Positions 35,761 through 46,862 of a DNA stretch of 64,000 bases are shown one piece after another. The stretch comes from Trichopria drosophilae (lineage: Eukaryota > Arthropoda > Insecta > Hymenoptera > Diapriidae), in the NCBI GenBank assembly GCA_030407085.1, contig CM059587.1, forward strand, positions 81,977,001 through 82,041,000. The letters are read 5' to 3'. The first letter of the stretch is position 1, and each line of letters opens with the position of its first letter. The position numbers were made by a program, and so were the translations under genes. The notes under the pieces are model-generated. The model was not told the DNA's origin. It saw only the letters and a program-made list of their open reading frames with translations, and searched no databases.

Positions 35761-37528
35761 TGCAATACCTCATATCAGTTCAAAACAATTTGAAAAGTTC
35801 CACGAAATTAGATTAATTCAAGTACTGAAATGTAAAAAATTGATTTCTTTTTGTTATCCCTATCATGAGATTATTATGACTTCAAGCTCGGAAAAACCGC
35901 CTAATTTAACGCATGTGACATTTTGTAAAACACATTATGAGAGCATTCTGAACTATTTTTATTCTGCTTTCTGGGTAGTAAAGTAGATGAAGTGCGTCAT
36001 TACCTTCCTAAGCGTCTTCCAGTAACTTTGTAACACGAATGTGGGACTTTTCAAAAGATTGCGAATATATTCCGCTAAAACCGAGCTAGTATCGGACTTT
36101 TTCACACTATTTTTGTACGCTTTATTAAGGTAGTAGTCTGGTATCTCGTGCGTTTTTCGTAGGCTTAGAATTTTTTTTTGCTAAAATAAAATTAAATCGA
36201 TTCGGGTTTTTTATATGTTATTGTTGGTGTTTAAGAGAATATAAAAACATTTTTTATTTGCCAAACAAGAGTTTTTTACAGTTATTTATGTAATAACGAA
36301 ATAGGCGTCTACAAAAAGAGGGGTGTGCCTGGCCCAAGTGATTTTGGCACTTTGAACTGAAAGCAAAAAATAAAAACATTATTGTTCAGCAAGCTGGTAA
36401 TTCTGGTTGGAATTAAAATTAATCAATTTGGTTGAAAAATATTAAAATGGCGGACTTTTGAAACAAATAGATGCCTACCTTACATTTTTCTAATAAGAAA
36501 TCAGGCTATAAAATAAACAATTATAAATAAAAATGTAGAGTAGGGAAATTTAAAGATTTCAGTTTCTGCGATAGCCACAGATGTGTAGAATAACATATCC
36601 AAAATTCGGCGAAATCGGTTGAATAGAAAAATTGTTATCACCTGGGCCCAGAAAAACATGGTTTTGAGAAAAACACGTTTAAAGTTTTGACAACACCGCT
36701 CGGCATTCTTCCAGACACTCTTGTATGTGTTCTGTAACTTTGTCAATTTTTCGAATTTCGTTGTGATTTTTTCACAGTATATTCTTAAGACACTGTACTT
36801 TCGAAATATGTAACAGAACATCGATTTTTTCGTCCCAAGACATCAGACCTTATTAACAATAAATTATATAAATAGCCTTGTAATTTTCCTCAGGGATTAG
36901 CCTCATTTTTTTACAGTTCCCTTGTGGAGACAGAAACGGCGAGATTCAGAGTTATTTCCAAATTTGTTTGAAAAAATGTTCAATTGTCATAATGGTAATT
37001 GACAACAAATATTTTACAATTTGTTATTTAAAATTTGGTTACTGGATTGCTGGTCGAATGCTTTATCTACCAAGCTACTCTCGATACTTTATTTCTTTAT
37101 AAATATATTGTTTATAAATATTATGAGAAGCTATGTTATAGGACTTTTTATTTCTTTAATGTTTGACCAAATTTGCATGGGAAAAACACCATTAAAACAA
37201 AATATTGATAAGATTGAATGATTTATACTTACTTTTTAACGTCAGAGATTAAAGTTAACGTCAAATCTACTTACTTTTTTTTACTTCTACTCTTTTTCAC
37301 ACGTTTCACATTCCAAATTTTCAAGTCAGGAATACAACAAATTAGAAATCCTACTTTAACAGACACATGACGACCGTGGTTGCACCATCAAACTTGTTAC
37401 GAAATAATCATTTTCTACACCTTGCTGTGTAATATACTATTAATTATCATGCAACGACTGCGAAAAACTACGTTTATGTTTAAAGCGACTGAAGAAAATG
37501 AAATTTGAAAAAACAATGTAAAATGCTA
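35761..37528. other. AT-rich intergenic DNA
   Basis: No gene was recognised. ORFs such as the minus-strand one at 36501-36821 are rich in F, I and Y and carry no motif. Confidence 0.4.
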
Positions 37529-37761
37529 CACGGAAAGTAAACGTCAGGGAAATTTCCTACAAATAGTCAACCACTTTTGGATGTATCATGAATTTTAATC
37601 AATTTCTTTTACTTTTATAGAAATAATAACGAGAATTACGAGAATAACGAGAAATTCACGAAAACTTCTTTAACTACAAATTCAATATTTACATAATCGT
37701 CCGGCCCGTTCAAAAGTTTTTGACTACTTGTAGAAAACTTCCTTGAATTTCACTTTCCGTG
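37529..37761. mobile_element. 233 bp MITE, CACGGAAAGT ends, TA target
   Basis: CACGGAAAGTAAACGTCAGG at the left and its inverse CACTTTCCGTG at the right are flanked by TA on both sides (37527-37528 and 37762-37763). The terminal repeat extends to about 45 bases, through TCCTACAAATAGTCAA against TTGACTACTTGTAGAA. Confidence 0.85.
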
Positions 37762-38131
37762 TACATTTTAAAAAACGTTACGTTGAACAATGTTTGTCTA
37801 TTTAAGCAATATAGTTTCTTAAGTTTTAATTTACTGAATTATAGGCTAAGTTTGCTTAACAATTGATCGATCATACTTCGTGCATTAAGAGAGACGTTTT
37901 GTATTACCAATGTGTGCGAAGTTTTATTCAAGCAAAAAATATGGAGGGTGCCAGCAACAAATTTGTTCAGAAGTAATTTCACTTTCTTCATTCGTCATTA
38001 CTATTAATAATAGCATCTGAAATTTTGTAATGCAATAAATTTAGCAGTGAGAACTCAACATAAAACAGAAAAATATATTGTTTATAAAAAAATTAATAGC
38101 AGAGTTCAATTTTTCGGGTTTCGTCCAGCGT

Positions 38132-38250
38132 TTAAAATAATAATATATTATGCAACATGGGCTAAAATTATTATCTTCGACGAGGACGAAGATTGGGGCA
38201 TGAGCGACTGAAGACATTTCGCTCGTGTTCCATACATTATTTTTTAATAC
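38132..38250. repeat. Hairpin repeat, ATATTATGCAACATGG type, copy 1
   Basis: TATATTATGCAACATGGGC at the left, TCTTCGACGAGGACGAAGA in the middle, and GTGTTCCATACATTATTTT at the right form a hairpin-like unit. Close relatives lie at 38328-38450 and 43768-43918. Confidence 0.55.
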
Positions 38251-38327
38251 AAACTGTGTTCAATACGATTTTAAGCCTCTGAAAATTTCCCACTAGTCCG
38301 TAAAATCGAGTTTTATGCACGCAATGT

Positions 38328-38450
38328 TGAAATAGTATATTACGTAACAAGGGCGCAATTACCGATCTTCGACGACAAATTTCACATTCGTCGAAGATCG
38401 ATATTTCGCCCGTCTTCCATCCGATATTTTTTAATACGACGAGCGTAGAT
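38328..38450. repeat. Hairpin repeat, copy 2, with perfect 13 bp stem
   Basis: AGTATATTACGTAACAAGGGC leads into CGATCTTCGACGA, which is perfectly inverted as TCGTCGAAGATCG (38363-38375 and 38388-38400). CGCCCGTCTTCCATCCGATA then pairs loosely with the left end. Confidence 0.65.
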
Positions 38451-38777
38451 AATTTGCGACCGAATATTTCACTGCAGGGCGCAAAATCGAGTTCTCCTTC
38501 CGGAGTGTTAAAAATCATATTATATCACACTGTGGTATATCAAACGTACATTTGGCAATGCATTTCGGTATGAGTACATATAATGAGTACTTTATTATAA
38601 AATCAATACTGCATACATTTGAATCTTTTTAGCATAAATTTGGAGTCCACAGTCTGCCTTCCTTTGGATTTTTTCATAGAGAAGGGTATGTTAATGTTTC
38701 AGAATATGACGCCAATGAATATTGTTTTCATCACTTGTCCTTATAGTTGTGGCCACACCCGTATCATAAAAATGTAC

Positions 38778-38779
<2 letters not shown>

Positions 38780-38811
<32 letters not shown>

Positions 38812-38890
38812 TCTTTATTGGACAATATAAGAGCATTGTACAAAGGCCGACACACAGCACTGAAACTGCTGTTTTACAGCCGTTATATAT
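38780..38890 (-). mobile_element. 3' end of a non-LTR retrotransposon with (ATT)n tail
   Basis: On the minus strand, TGCTCTTATATTGTCCAATA, AAGAC and then about ten ATT units (38780-38810 on the plus strand) form a typical LINE 3' end. It has the same style as the plus-strand copy ending at 33868. The rest of the element is missing. Confidence 0.6.
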
Positions 38891-39049
38891 TGGACTAAAT
38901 CTAATAAGGTAGGTTTTTAACCTAAGAATGGACGTCAGAGTCCTTTTACGAAACCAACGTCTTCGCGGTATTGCTTTCTTTGCGGTTTTCAGCTTTAGGA
39001 CGATAAAATAGTCGCGTCAAGTGTATATAAGATACGATTAATGTGTGCG

Positions 39050-39196
39050 GCCTTTTTTTGCCAAAAACTCACTGAGCACAAAGCGATGTCATGGTGCATT
39101 GTTGGGGAACAAATACCAACTCTTGGCTTCCCATTATTCTCTCGCAATTACATCGCAAATGAATGGTTTGGTCATGTCGAAGGAACTTCTTTTGCA
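39050..39196 (-). pseudogene. Relic of a mariner-type transposase
   Basis: The minus-strand reading contains RE, a stop, WEAKSWYLFPNNAP, a stop, then HRFVLSEFLAKKG. This fits the mariner transposase segment usually written KSW.LHHDNAP.H....V.EFLAK, which carries the second catalytic aspartate (here N). Two stops interrupt it and nothing of the remaining domain is clear nearby. It is certainly inactive. Confidence 0.55.
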
Positions 39197-39207
39197 GATT
39201 ACCTGTT

Positions 39208-39670
39208 TCAATGAATGGACAAACCAGCATAGTGTTCACATTTCACTTCTTCAAATAATGTTTTAACATCCCCTTCTTCTGGTAGTTTCCATTCGGTAAT
39301 TTGTTGTATCGCTTTAGAATAACCGGGTTCATTCAAACGCCGCGCCGTCAAGTTTCATATCTTTCATGATAGCTCAAAATTTCAGTAAAGACAAATGCAT
39401 TTATGTAAGTTTTCCTTCAACGGTTTCTCTAAGATTGTCAAGCATCCCTTGGTTAAAAAAGTACTCTACTAAGTACCTACTAATTACTGGGAATTCCAAT
39501 AATATATTAATCAATGAAACCTCGCAAAGAAAAGAAAATATTCGGAAATATAAACTTTCCAATTCTTTGCTTTTCATAAATTCGACGTCATTTTCGAAAC
39601 CCGATTTGACCATGTTAAAAGAACAGATTTCACTAGTAAATCTGGGAAAGAAAGCAATGAATATCCACAT
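39208..39670 (-). pseudogene. Unrecognised decayed coding stretch (two frames)
   Basis: From 39670 the minus strand encodes 89 residues. After a doubtful N-terminus, the part from MVKSGFENDVEF through SLYFRIFSFLCEVSLINILL to LDNLRETVEGKLT has balanced, protein-like composition. After the TAA, another frame continues from about 39349 to 39208 (ARRLNEPGYSKAIQQITEWK, LPEEGDVKTLFEEVKCEHY). The two parts read like one protein broken by a shift and two stops near 39360-39400. I do not recognise the family. The mariner relic lies immediately downstream, so it may be a captured or interrupted gene piece. Alternatively it is a pair of real exons whose junction I cannot place. Confidence 0.4.
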
Positions 39671-39955
39671 GCTGATTTGACAATGTTGCCATTAAGTATT
39701 AGCAACGAAATTATTAAATAACTATTGAAAGATGCTTGGTCATTTCTTTCTTGTTCATTTAATCGTTACTACGTGCAGACCTGCGCACCACAATCCATCC
39801 CGGGGTGTCCTGAGGAGCTCCAGAGGATATCCAAATGTCATTTTTATTTCCCAGAGTTTTGGGTCTTCGCAGGACATATTGATATATATATTCAAGAAGA
39901 GAGAAGACTAGCTGATATAAAATGACCATCTGTCTATTTGACATATACAATCCCT

Positions 39956-40120
39956 GTCCTAAATTATACCACTCAACGTCATTTCTCGGCCTAACTTCTA
40001 TGTTGTTCCTACCCAAAAGTATACTAGCCCTCATTCCCATTATCTCGCAAAAGATCATTTCGCGACATTACCTCATAATATACGGCAATGATCGGCAAAC
40101 TGAGTGGTATAACTTAGGAC
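39956..40120. mobile_element. 165 bp MITE, GTCCTAAGTTATACC family
   Basis: GTCCTAAATTATACCACTC at the left is inverted as GAGTGGTATAACTTAGGAC at the right, with one mismatch in 19. Other family members lie at 44158-44392 and 58224-58490, and a single end lies near 30050. Confidence 0.82.
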
Positions 40121-40379
40121 GATCTTCCGCCATCTTGAAATAACTGATCGCATAACATGAGATGTGTGAATCGTTAATAAATACCGAGTTGATAAACGTA
40201 CCGGAAGCATAGTCTAATATCTAGCTAGCTATGTTATAGTATAAAATGTAAATGGATTTGAAAAATGGTGCACATTAAAAAAGTCGCATCAGTATCGTTA
40301 AGCGCAGACACAAAAAAAAAATCGATACTTTCAATATCTCTTACCGTGCATATATCGCTTAATATTTAATCAGCACGAG

Positions 40380-41215
40380 CTTTTCAATTAGGTCAGTCAC
40401 GGAAGAATGATAAAACGCACCTATACCTAAATGGGAAGTCCAATTTCGTCCCGGCTCGAGCTTACGTACAGGGCGCAGCTTCCCGGGGATCAGCAGGATG
40501 TATTTTCCTCCGACGTGATTACCCGGGAATTCAAATTATTTTCATAAATCCCGTGTTCCGTATTATAAACGAGACATGAAAAGACTCGTCTCGACAAACG
40601 TTTATCAAGTGAAACCGTTGTATAACATAATAGCAGTTATCGTTTCGTCCCGCCAAGGGCAGGTAATAATTCGTTCTTTCTCTTCTTCCGGATTGGTTGG
40701 CAATAATTTGTTAAGTGACAGAAAAATCCGTCGGTAGGAAAGGAGCGCTCTGTTGTAGGAGGGAATTGAGACGTTCGTGGGTGTGCCTCGTGCCGGATTA
40801 ACCGTCCTGACAGCGAATCATATTCTGAAAAGCCCCACCCGCAAGCTCGACCTCTATAGTGGTGGGCTTGTCGTGCTCTCCTACGTTAATTGGACCTGTT
40901 CTAATATTGCGCACCGAAATGAGAGATACTGCTGGCTACAGGGAATCGTAATAGATACCCAGAGTCCACGACTGAGAACGAAGCTTATCTTCGCCCATAC
41001 CCTTGGCATATTACCGCCACGTTTAGTTACGATGCGATGTTTTCGATCCATTAAACCTATAAAATCCGCCATGGCATTTCATTCAAGGGTTATTTTTTCT
41101 AATAAAGCCGATTTTCTTTATGTATTTCTAGAACGAAGGCGGCTGATGTATTTGGATGTTTTTAGGAATTCCCGAAGAGAATTTAATGATATACATTTTT
41201 GTTTGAATTAGGTTT
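40380..41215. other. GC-richer unique block, probably regulatory or unannotated exon
   Basis: This 0.8 kb is clearly less AT-rich than its flanks and contains no repeat family. An open frame of 144 codons runs from GTG at 40777 to 41211, but it starts without ATG, has no motif, and its sequence looks random. A small inverted pair GAGACATGAAAAGACTCGTCTC lies near 40570. A conserved non-coding element or a promoter with a noncoding first exon fits best. Confidence 0.35.
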
Positions 41216-41394
41216 TCGCCAGACTTGTAAATCTGAAAATAAATGCAAATAACTCAAAAAGGTTATTTTTTAAGTTTTGACCTTGAAGATGACCTTATCC
41301 GCAATTTTTACTATGACTCTCGTAATTGGCAACTTTACATAATTATGTAAGGATGCGAATTACCGGCAAAACCTAAAGTATTCTACTTTCGTAA

Positions 41395-41566
41395 CGACGC
41401 CGATAAATCAAAAAGCCAACAGGTCAAAATACCCGTAACCGAAAAGCGGATAGTTAAAAACCGATACTTGAACAAATGATTGTGGGTTTTTTGACATGTC
41501 GGTCATTTGACATGTCGGTTTTTTTTGTTTTGTCGGTTTTTCGACCCGTACCCCGGTCTTAGTTCT
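41395..41566. repeat. CGACA-type hairpin repeat, degraded copy
   Basis: The left half iterates AAAAAGCCAACAGGTCAAAA and AAAAACCGATACTTG. The right half reverses to GACATGTCGGTTTTTT and GTCGGTTTTTCGACCCGTAC. Same organisation as the next entry, 0.3 kb away. Confidence 0.7.
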
Positions 41567-41694
41567 AGTAATTAGTTTTAGAACAAAATCCCGAAAAAAA
41601 CGGTCAAGGAAAATAGAGCCCTGATAAAATAGGCTATGAATAATGGTCCTCGGTGACTCAATACGGACCTACTGCCGTGTGCGTGTAAGGAGAC

Positions 41695-41720
41695 TTCCCC
41701 CCCCCCAACCCCCAACCGTC
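41695..41720. repeat. C-rich homopolymer tract
   Basis: About ten consecutive C, then AACCCCCAACC. It is a simple sequence, useful only as a warning of assembly slippage. Confidence 0.7.
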
Positions 41721-41852
41721 AACAAATTTCCTGACTCAACCACTGTGGAACCTATAATGGTTTTGTATCACTTCGATTGTTAGTATTCTAATGCCACGTG
41801 ACCAAAAAATGTTCCAGGATTGTTTTCCGTGACTTTATTTATCGGGTTTTTA

Positions 41853-42064
41853 GGTGCGGGTGGAAAAACCGACAAATCAAAAAGCCGAGAGGTAGAAAAC
41901 CGACATTTGGAAAGCTGACGTGAAAAAGCCGGCACACAAAAAAATAAATACCTCGACAGGCGGATACTCAATTTTTGAAGTATCGTTTTTTTTACTGTTG
42001 GCTTTTCGATTGTCGGTTTTTTGAACTGTCGGCTTATTGATTTGTCGGTTTTTTGACCCGCACC
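41853..42064. mobile_element. CGACA-type hairpin MITE, complete copy with TA target
   Basis: GGTGCGGGTGGAAAAACCGA at the left is matched by the inverse TCGGTTTTTTGACCCGCACC at the right, flanked by TA (41851-41852 and 42065-42066). The arms consist of 13-17 base units of the form AAAAACCGACAAATC and AAAAAGCCGACAGTTC, alternating AACCGAC and AAGCCGAC. The whole 212 bp can fold, and each arm is itself a short tandem array. No ORF is present. Confidence 0.85.
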
Positions 42065-42066
42065 TA

Positions 42067-43167
42067 TGTTTTTTTTCCTAAGGGCTTCTCCATTTTTTTT
42101 GCTATTTTCCCGCGCTATTTTTAACCTCTGGGAAAAAATGAAACGTAACAGACTACAGGAATAAAGATTTTTGTTGTTTCTTGAAAGAATTTGTTATGTA
42201 ATACATAATAATTTTACGAAACATTTCGTAGTGCCCAATAATGCAGAAAAATATTTCCTTATCATTAAAATATTGATGTGTACATTTGTAAAAGTAACGC
42301 TACGTTTTGTTCGTATACATAACTTTGAATAAACAACTATATTACATATAATGAGAAATACAAAAAAATTTCTAGCTACAAAAAATGAAGAAAAAAATTG
42401 TTTTGATTTTTAAAATTTTGACTTTATTTTGGTGTTTTCTACCAAAAACGAGTATTTTTTGTATGTAACATTTTTTTCTATCCCTCTTAGTTTTTGATAT
42501 AATAAGAAAATAAAAAAAATCATGTTTTTTTATAAAAATAGTCATAACTCCGGTCAGAAAGGTCGCACAAAAATGTACGAGCGATCATATTAAAGGTAAA
42601 AACCATACCTTTAAAACCCCGTTAGTTTCATTACCCTACTATTATTCGTTTCAAATTGGCAAACAATTAACTAAAGATAAAAAATATCGTATTTTTTCTT
42701 GTTGGTTTTTTATCGATAAAAATATGAATTTTGCATCTTTTCAATTTTTTCTCTGCTCAAATGAAAGCTATTGCAATAACCTTTGAAATGCCTTTCGATT
42801 TTTAAGCTACGATAATTTTTCGAAAAGATATTAAACTTTGAAGTTTAATAAATTTCGCCTTTGGCATGGCAAAAGTGATTGCCGGGGAGTGTATGTAAAT
42901 GAGAACCAAATCCAATTCCCATGAGTATGTTACTAAGTGTAAACAGTGTCATAAATGAAGTTTTACGGTTTTCGTACAAGCGACAATTAGACAAACAGCA
43001 AGCATTTAAGAAGTGGAGCTCCGCTTATCATAAAGATGTTGTCGGCACTCAATTATATTGTATGGTCTCTCTTTTCGGTAAGATAATCGCACTTATAACC
43101 TTTGTATGAATCTGGTTGTAATTCAGTTTTCGGAATCGAGCGCCACCAAGCATCGCAACATACACTG
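42067..43167. other. AT-rich intergenic DNA
   Basis: Homopolymer-rich A/T sequence; no gene or repeat family was recognised. Confidence 0.4.
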
Positions 43168-43625
43168 CACTGAGAGAAATTAATTACTAATAGTTAATGT
43201 AGGCTAATATCAAGACTCGTATATTAACTGTAAAGTTATAACAGTAACTGTAAAGTCAAAAACCCTAGGTAACTTTGAGATGAAAATATCAGGACATTCC
43301 TGTAACGTTATTGTATATTAACTCGTATATTTTAACATTCAACGAGCGTTCGTTAACTGTTAATAAATCTTACATTAAATTCTGTTGTTTGAACTGCGCA
43401 TGTCAACAATGCGTCGAAAAATTCATAGAAAATCGAATGACTACGCGTCTGTATGTTTGTTTACCTCTGTCTCGGTGAAACTATAGTTTCATATATATAA
43501 GCGCGTAAATATGCCACGTACTGATCCTAACATTAATATTTAAAATTCTTACATAAACTATTAACATAACAAATTTAACCGAATCTCAGTTTACGGTAAC
43601 TTCGTACCTTACGTTTAACTGGGAT
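43168..43625 (-). mobile_element. CACTGAGAGAAAT element, second copy, inverted relative to 16511-17031
   Basis: It starts CACTGAGAGAAATTAATTAC and follows the reverse complement of the 16511-17031 element block by block (GACTTTACAGTTAC against GTAACTGTAAAGTC, and TGCGTCGAAAAATTC in both). The far end is lost about 70 bases before the terminal repeat. Confidence 0.78.
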
Positions 43626-43767
43626 CGTGATTCGTCAACAATGTTTTGTTTTTATTTACATATATTTGTCCGAAGCCGCCTAATGGGGCCGTCCGTACTG
43701 CATACATATATGGACATCTCTGGAACTTTGACTTTTGTACCGGTAAATAATATCATGAGTGCAGGGT

Positions 43768-43918
43768 AATAATAGTATATTATGTAACATGGAACTAAAA
43801 GTGCAATTCTGGTCCGGGCATGGTGTTCTCAGTACGAGGCGCAGACGAGTACCAGGGACACATTCGAGGACCAGAATTGTTTTAGTTCCACGTTACATAC
43901 GATATTTTATGTATCAGG
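43768..43918. repeat. Hairpin repeat, ATATTATGTAACATGG type, copy 3
   Basis: AGTATATTATGTAACATGGA with CAATTCTGGTCC is inverted as GGACCAGAATTG with TCCACGTTACATACGATA. The outer sequence matches copies 1 and 2 near 38.2-38.4 kb while the inner stem differs. Confidence 0.7.
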
Positions 43919-44157
43919 AGTGAGGTTTCCGAGGTTATGTGCGTGTAACATGTTTTGAGTGCTTTATGGTAAACGGATAAACTAAGGTTATATGCCTATG
44001 CGCATGCGCATAGATACATAATGTGTACATTATCGTCCTCGGACTATAAAGTAGCCGCCCCTCCATAATAACTCATTTCAGGTCCTTAAAACATGCACAT
44101 AATTCCGAGGAAACTGTACTTCTATCACATAAATATAATTCTTTTGCGACATGCCCC

Positions 44158-44392
44158 GGCCTAAGTTATACACTCCGTTCTGTCAAAATGGCAGAAGATA
44201 CAAAGTCCCCTCACTATCCGCACTTCCGCATCATTGTTTATGTCCGTGCAATGGGTACTTCTGTGGAAGCGAGTGTGGCTCAGCGAAACAATGTAGTGGG
44301 GGAAGGAGAAGAAGATAGTGGTATAGATTTGGACAAGCCAAATCGATAACTTTGGATATACATATAACTTTGGATGGTATAACTTAGGACAG
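44158..44392. mobile_element. CCTAAGTTATACC-family MITE, copy 2
   Basis: GGCCTAAGTTATACACTCCG at the left and TGGATGGTATAACTTAGGAC at the right are inverted. The interior (TCAAAATGGCAGAAGA) resembles the sequence next to the single end near 30050. Confidence 0.75.
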
Positions 44393-44862
44393 GTAATATT
44401 GTATCATATTATTCACAGGCAAATATGTTATGATAATAATTACTTATTATGTTACTATTCGAACTATTATCCGCTCGAGGTAACTCTAAAACATACGATA
44501 TTCGACGCCAATAGAGTTTTTCTAATAATTGTAATATATAAAAAAAATATATGAAGTGTATTCGAACTCACGATCTAAGTAACATTCAGTTTACGAAGCG
44601 AATATGATAAATACTTCGACTACTAAATACTAAATACGATTCCATCGCATTCTCTTCGTAATATAAGTATTGTATAAATATGCGATATCAAAAACTTCAC
44701 CGAAAAAGGCAGTTTACTACATCTTATTCCACACAAAACTGCACTATTACGAACTTAAAATATCTTAAATAGAATTAAAGTTATGAATATTAAACATTTA
44801 GTATCTAACAGGAAACAAAGAAGGAAAAAAAGAAGAAAAATATGACTTAGAGGAAAGGAAAT

Positions 44863-46457
44863 ATATGATGGATTTCACGTCAAATGTCCAGACAAAAAAA
44901 AAATTTTCTCCAATCGAGCCCCAATTTTTTATATGAGTTGTACTATAGGTTAGTAATTATTCAGGAGAATATTTTTTAATTTTATTAAAAATTGGAGGAG
45001 TGGGAGGGGGTGAAAGTTTTGAACTTTTTTATGTCACGCGCTACTTTATGTATTTATTCCACTTAAACAAATAAATACAAAATTTGTTTCAGATATGATT
45101 TTGATAGGATTTTTCATGAACTTTCGATTGGTGTAGTCCATTTTGAATTTATTTTTTATTTTGACCAAAATTTTTGAAAATCAAAAATATAATTCAAGTT
45201 TTTTCGACTTTGGGCACGTTTTTTTTTTTTTAATATATTTTTAACAGAAAGCTGAGGGTTTTTCCTATAAAATACTTGAATTTCAAAACATCGTTTTTTT
45301 TTGTTTTCGAGAAATTGAATTATAAAAATTGCGCGTCACGGCAACTCGAAGCACCAATGCACCGCGCTGCTACGCTAACGACTTTGGATTATTGCCGACA
45401 AGTGGCTGAACTCGTGGCATGTTTTCTCATACATGAAACATTATAATACAGAAATATGGTAGGAAATATGATATTTACTAAATCCCTTTATCACTCATAT
45501 TGCACTGTGTCTTTTATCATGCGTTAAACTGTAATTATCCATTTATTTGATCTGAAAAGATAATTGTATGTAACTGCACTTTTATTGACATTCGCAAGAT
45601 ATTTTATGTTTTAGATATATCTTCTTTTTTTTCTTGGGTTTAATTTTTTCATTTATTTTTGTTTTATTAAAAAGTGAATGTTAAGGCAAGAAACGTGTGG
45701 AGAACAGGTGGATCAACCCACTAAAAAAAAACTATTAAAATAACAGGTTTGATTAGTGTTTCTGAGAGTTTACGAGAGAAATATCCTGAACTTCCAGAAG
45801 GTTCAAAAATTTGTACAACGTGAAAGTTTGCACTTAATAACTCTGGAGAACTCAAAATTCAATCTACATATTTCTGTATTATAATGTTTCATGTATGAGA
45901 AAACATGCCACGAGTTCAGCCACCTATCGGCAATAATCCAAAGTCGTTAGCGTAGCAGCGCGGTGCATTGGTGCTTCGAGTTGCCGTGACGCGCAATCTT
46001 TATAATTCAATTTCTCGAAAACAAAAAAAAAACGATGTTTTGAAATTCAAGTATTTTGTAGGAAAAACCCTCAGCTTTCTGTTAAAAATATATAAAAAAA
46101 ACGTGCCCAATGTCGAAAAAACTTGAATTATATTTTTGATTTTCAAAAATTTTGGTCAAAATAAAAAATAAATTCAAAATGGACTACACCAATCGAAAGT
46201 TCATGAAAAATCCTATCAAAATCATATCTGAAACAAATTTTGTATTTATTTGTTTAAGTGGAATAAATACACAAAGTAGCGCGTGACATAAAAAAGTTCA
46301 AAACTTTCACCCCCTACCACTCCTCCAATTTTTAATAAAATTAAAAAATATTTTCCTGAATGATTACTAACCTATAGGATAACTCATAAAAAAAATTGGG
46401 GCTCGATTGGAGAAAATTTTTTTTTTGTCTGGACATTTGACGTGAAATCCATCATAT
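44863..46457. repeat. 1.6 kb near-perfect palindrome (foldback), arms about 0.6 kb
   Basis: The left arm 44863-45463 (ATATGATGGATTTCACGTC ... CAGAAATATGG) is the inverse of the right arm 45864-46457 with only scattered differences. The poly-A/T lengths, CACGCGCTACTTT, GTGGAATAAATAC, GCAGCGCGGTGCATTGGTGC and CATGTTTTCTCATACATGAA all match. The spacer is 400 bases. Arms this similar imply a young event or gene conversion. No flanking direct repeat was found. Confidence 0.93.
45733..45863 (+). pseudogene. Coding-like fragment inside the palindrome spacer
   Basis: In one frame the spacer reads LKITGLISVSESLREKYPEL, PEGSKICTT, then a TGA where a cysteine codon would complete C-x2-C, then KFALNNSGEL. 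The composition and the near C-x2-C pair suggest a decayed zinc-binding protein segment, perhaps captured by the foldback. I do not recognise the family. Confidence 0.35.
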
Positions 46458-46779
46458 GCGTTAGACGAGATGACTTAAGGAGGGGGAGAGGTCTACTGCA
46501 CAGGTTCCTATGGAGAGAAATTTCGAGGTGGGGAGTAGATGTTTGCCTCTCAGGTATTCGTTACTGGAAATTTAAATGTACGCACAACAAATTTCTCTCT
46601 TATAGTAAAGAAATAGCATACAATACACCTGCTAGGTGGTGACTTTCGCACTTTTTATACTCGAGCTTGATGCAGAAATCGATTTCATCTTTGGCTATTG
46701 TAGTAGAAAAATGAATCGTACATTCTGCAACTAGGGAGCTATGTAAGGGTGTTTGCCGAAATATTTCCCCTCATGGCAC

Positions 46780-46862
46780 TTGCTTTTTTCTCATATGAGA
46801 GAGTGATATTTTGCTTGCAAAATATAGGTAGCAAAATGGAATTTTGCGCTATGAGTGTAAGA
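46780..46862. repeat. GCAAAATA-type repeat, short copy
   Basis: ATATTTTGCTTGCAAAATATAG and AAAATGGAATTTTGCGC, followed by ATGAGTGTAAG, match blocks at 31240-31290 and 51240-51500. Confidence 0.45.

Noticed and set aside
40777..41211. 144-codon plus-strand ORF
   Set aside because: It starts at GTG without an ATG nearby, has no recognisable motif or composition typical of a protein, and lies in a GC-richer block that explains the open frame.
46442..46642. ORF beginning in the right arm of the palindrome
   Set aside because: It starts in repeat sequence and has no motif.
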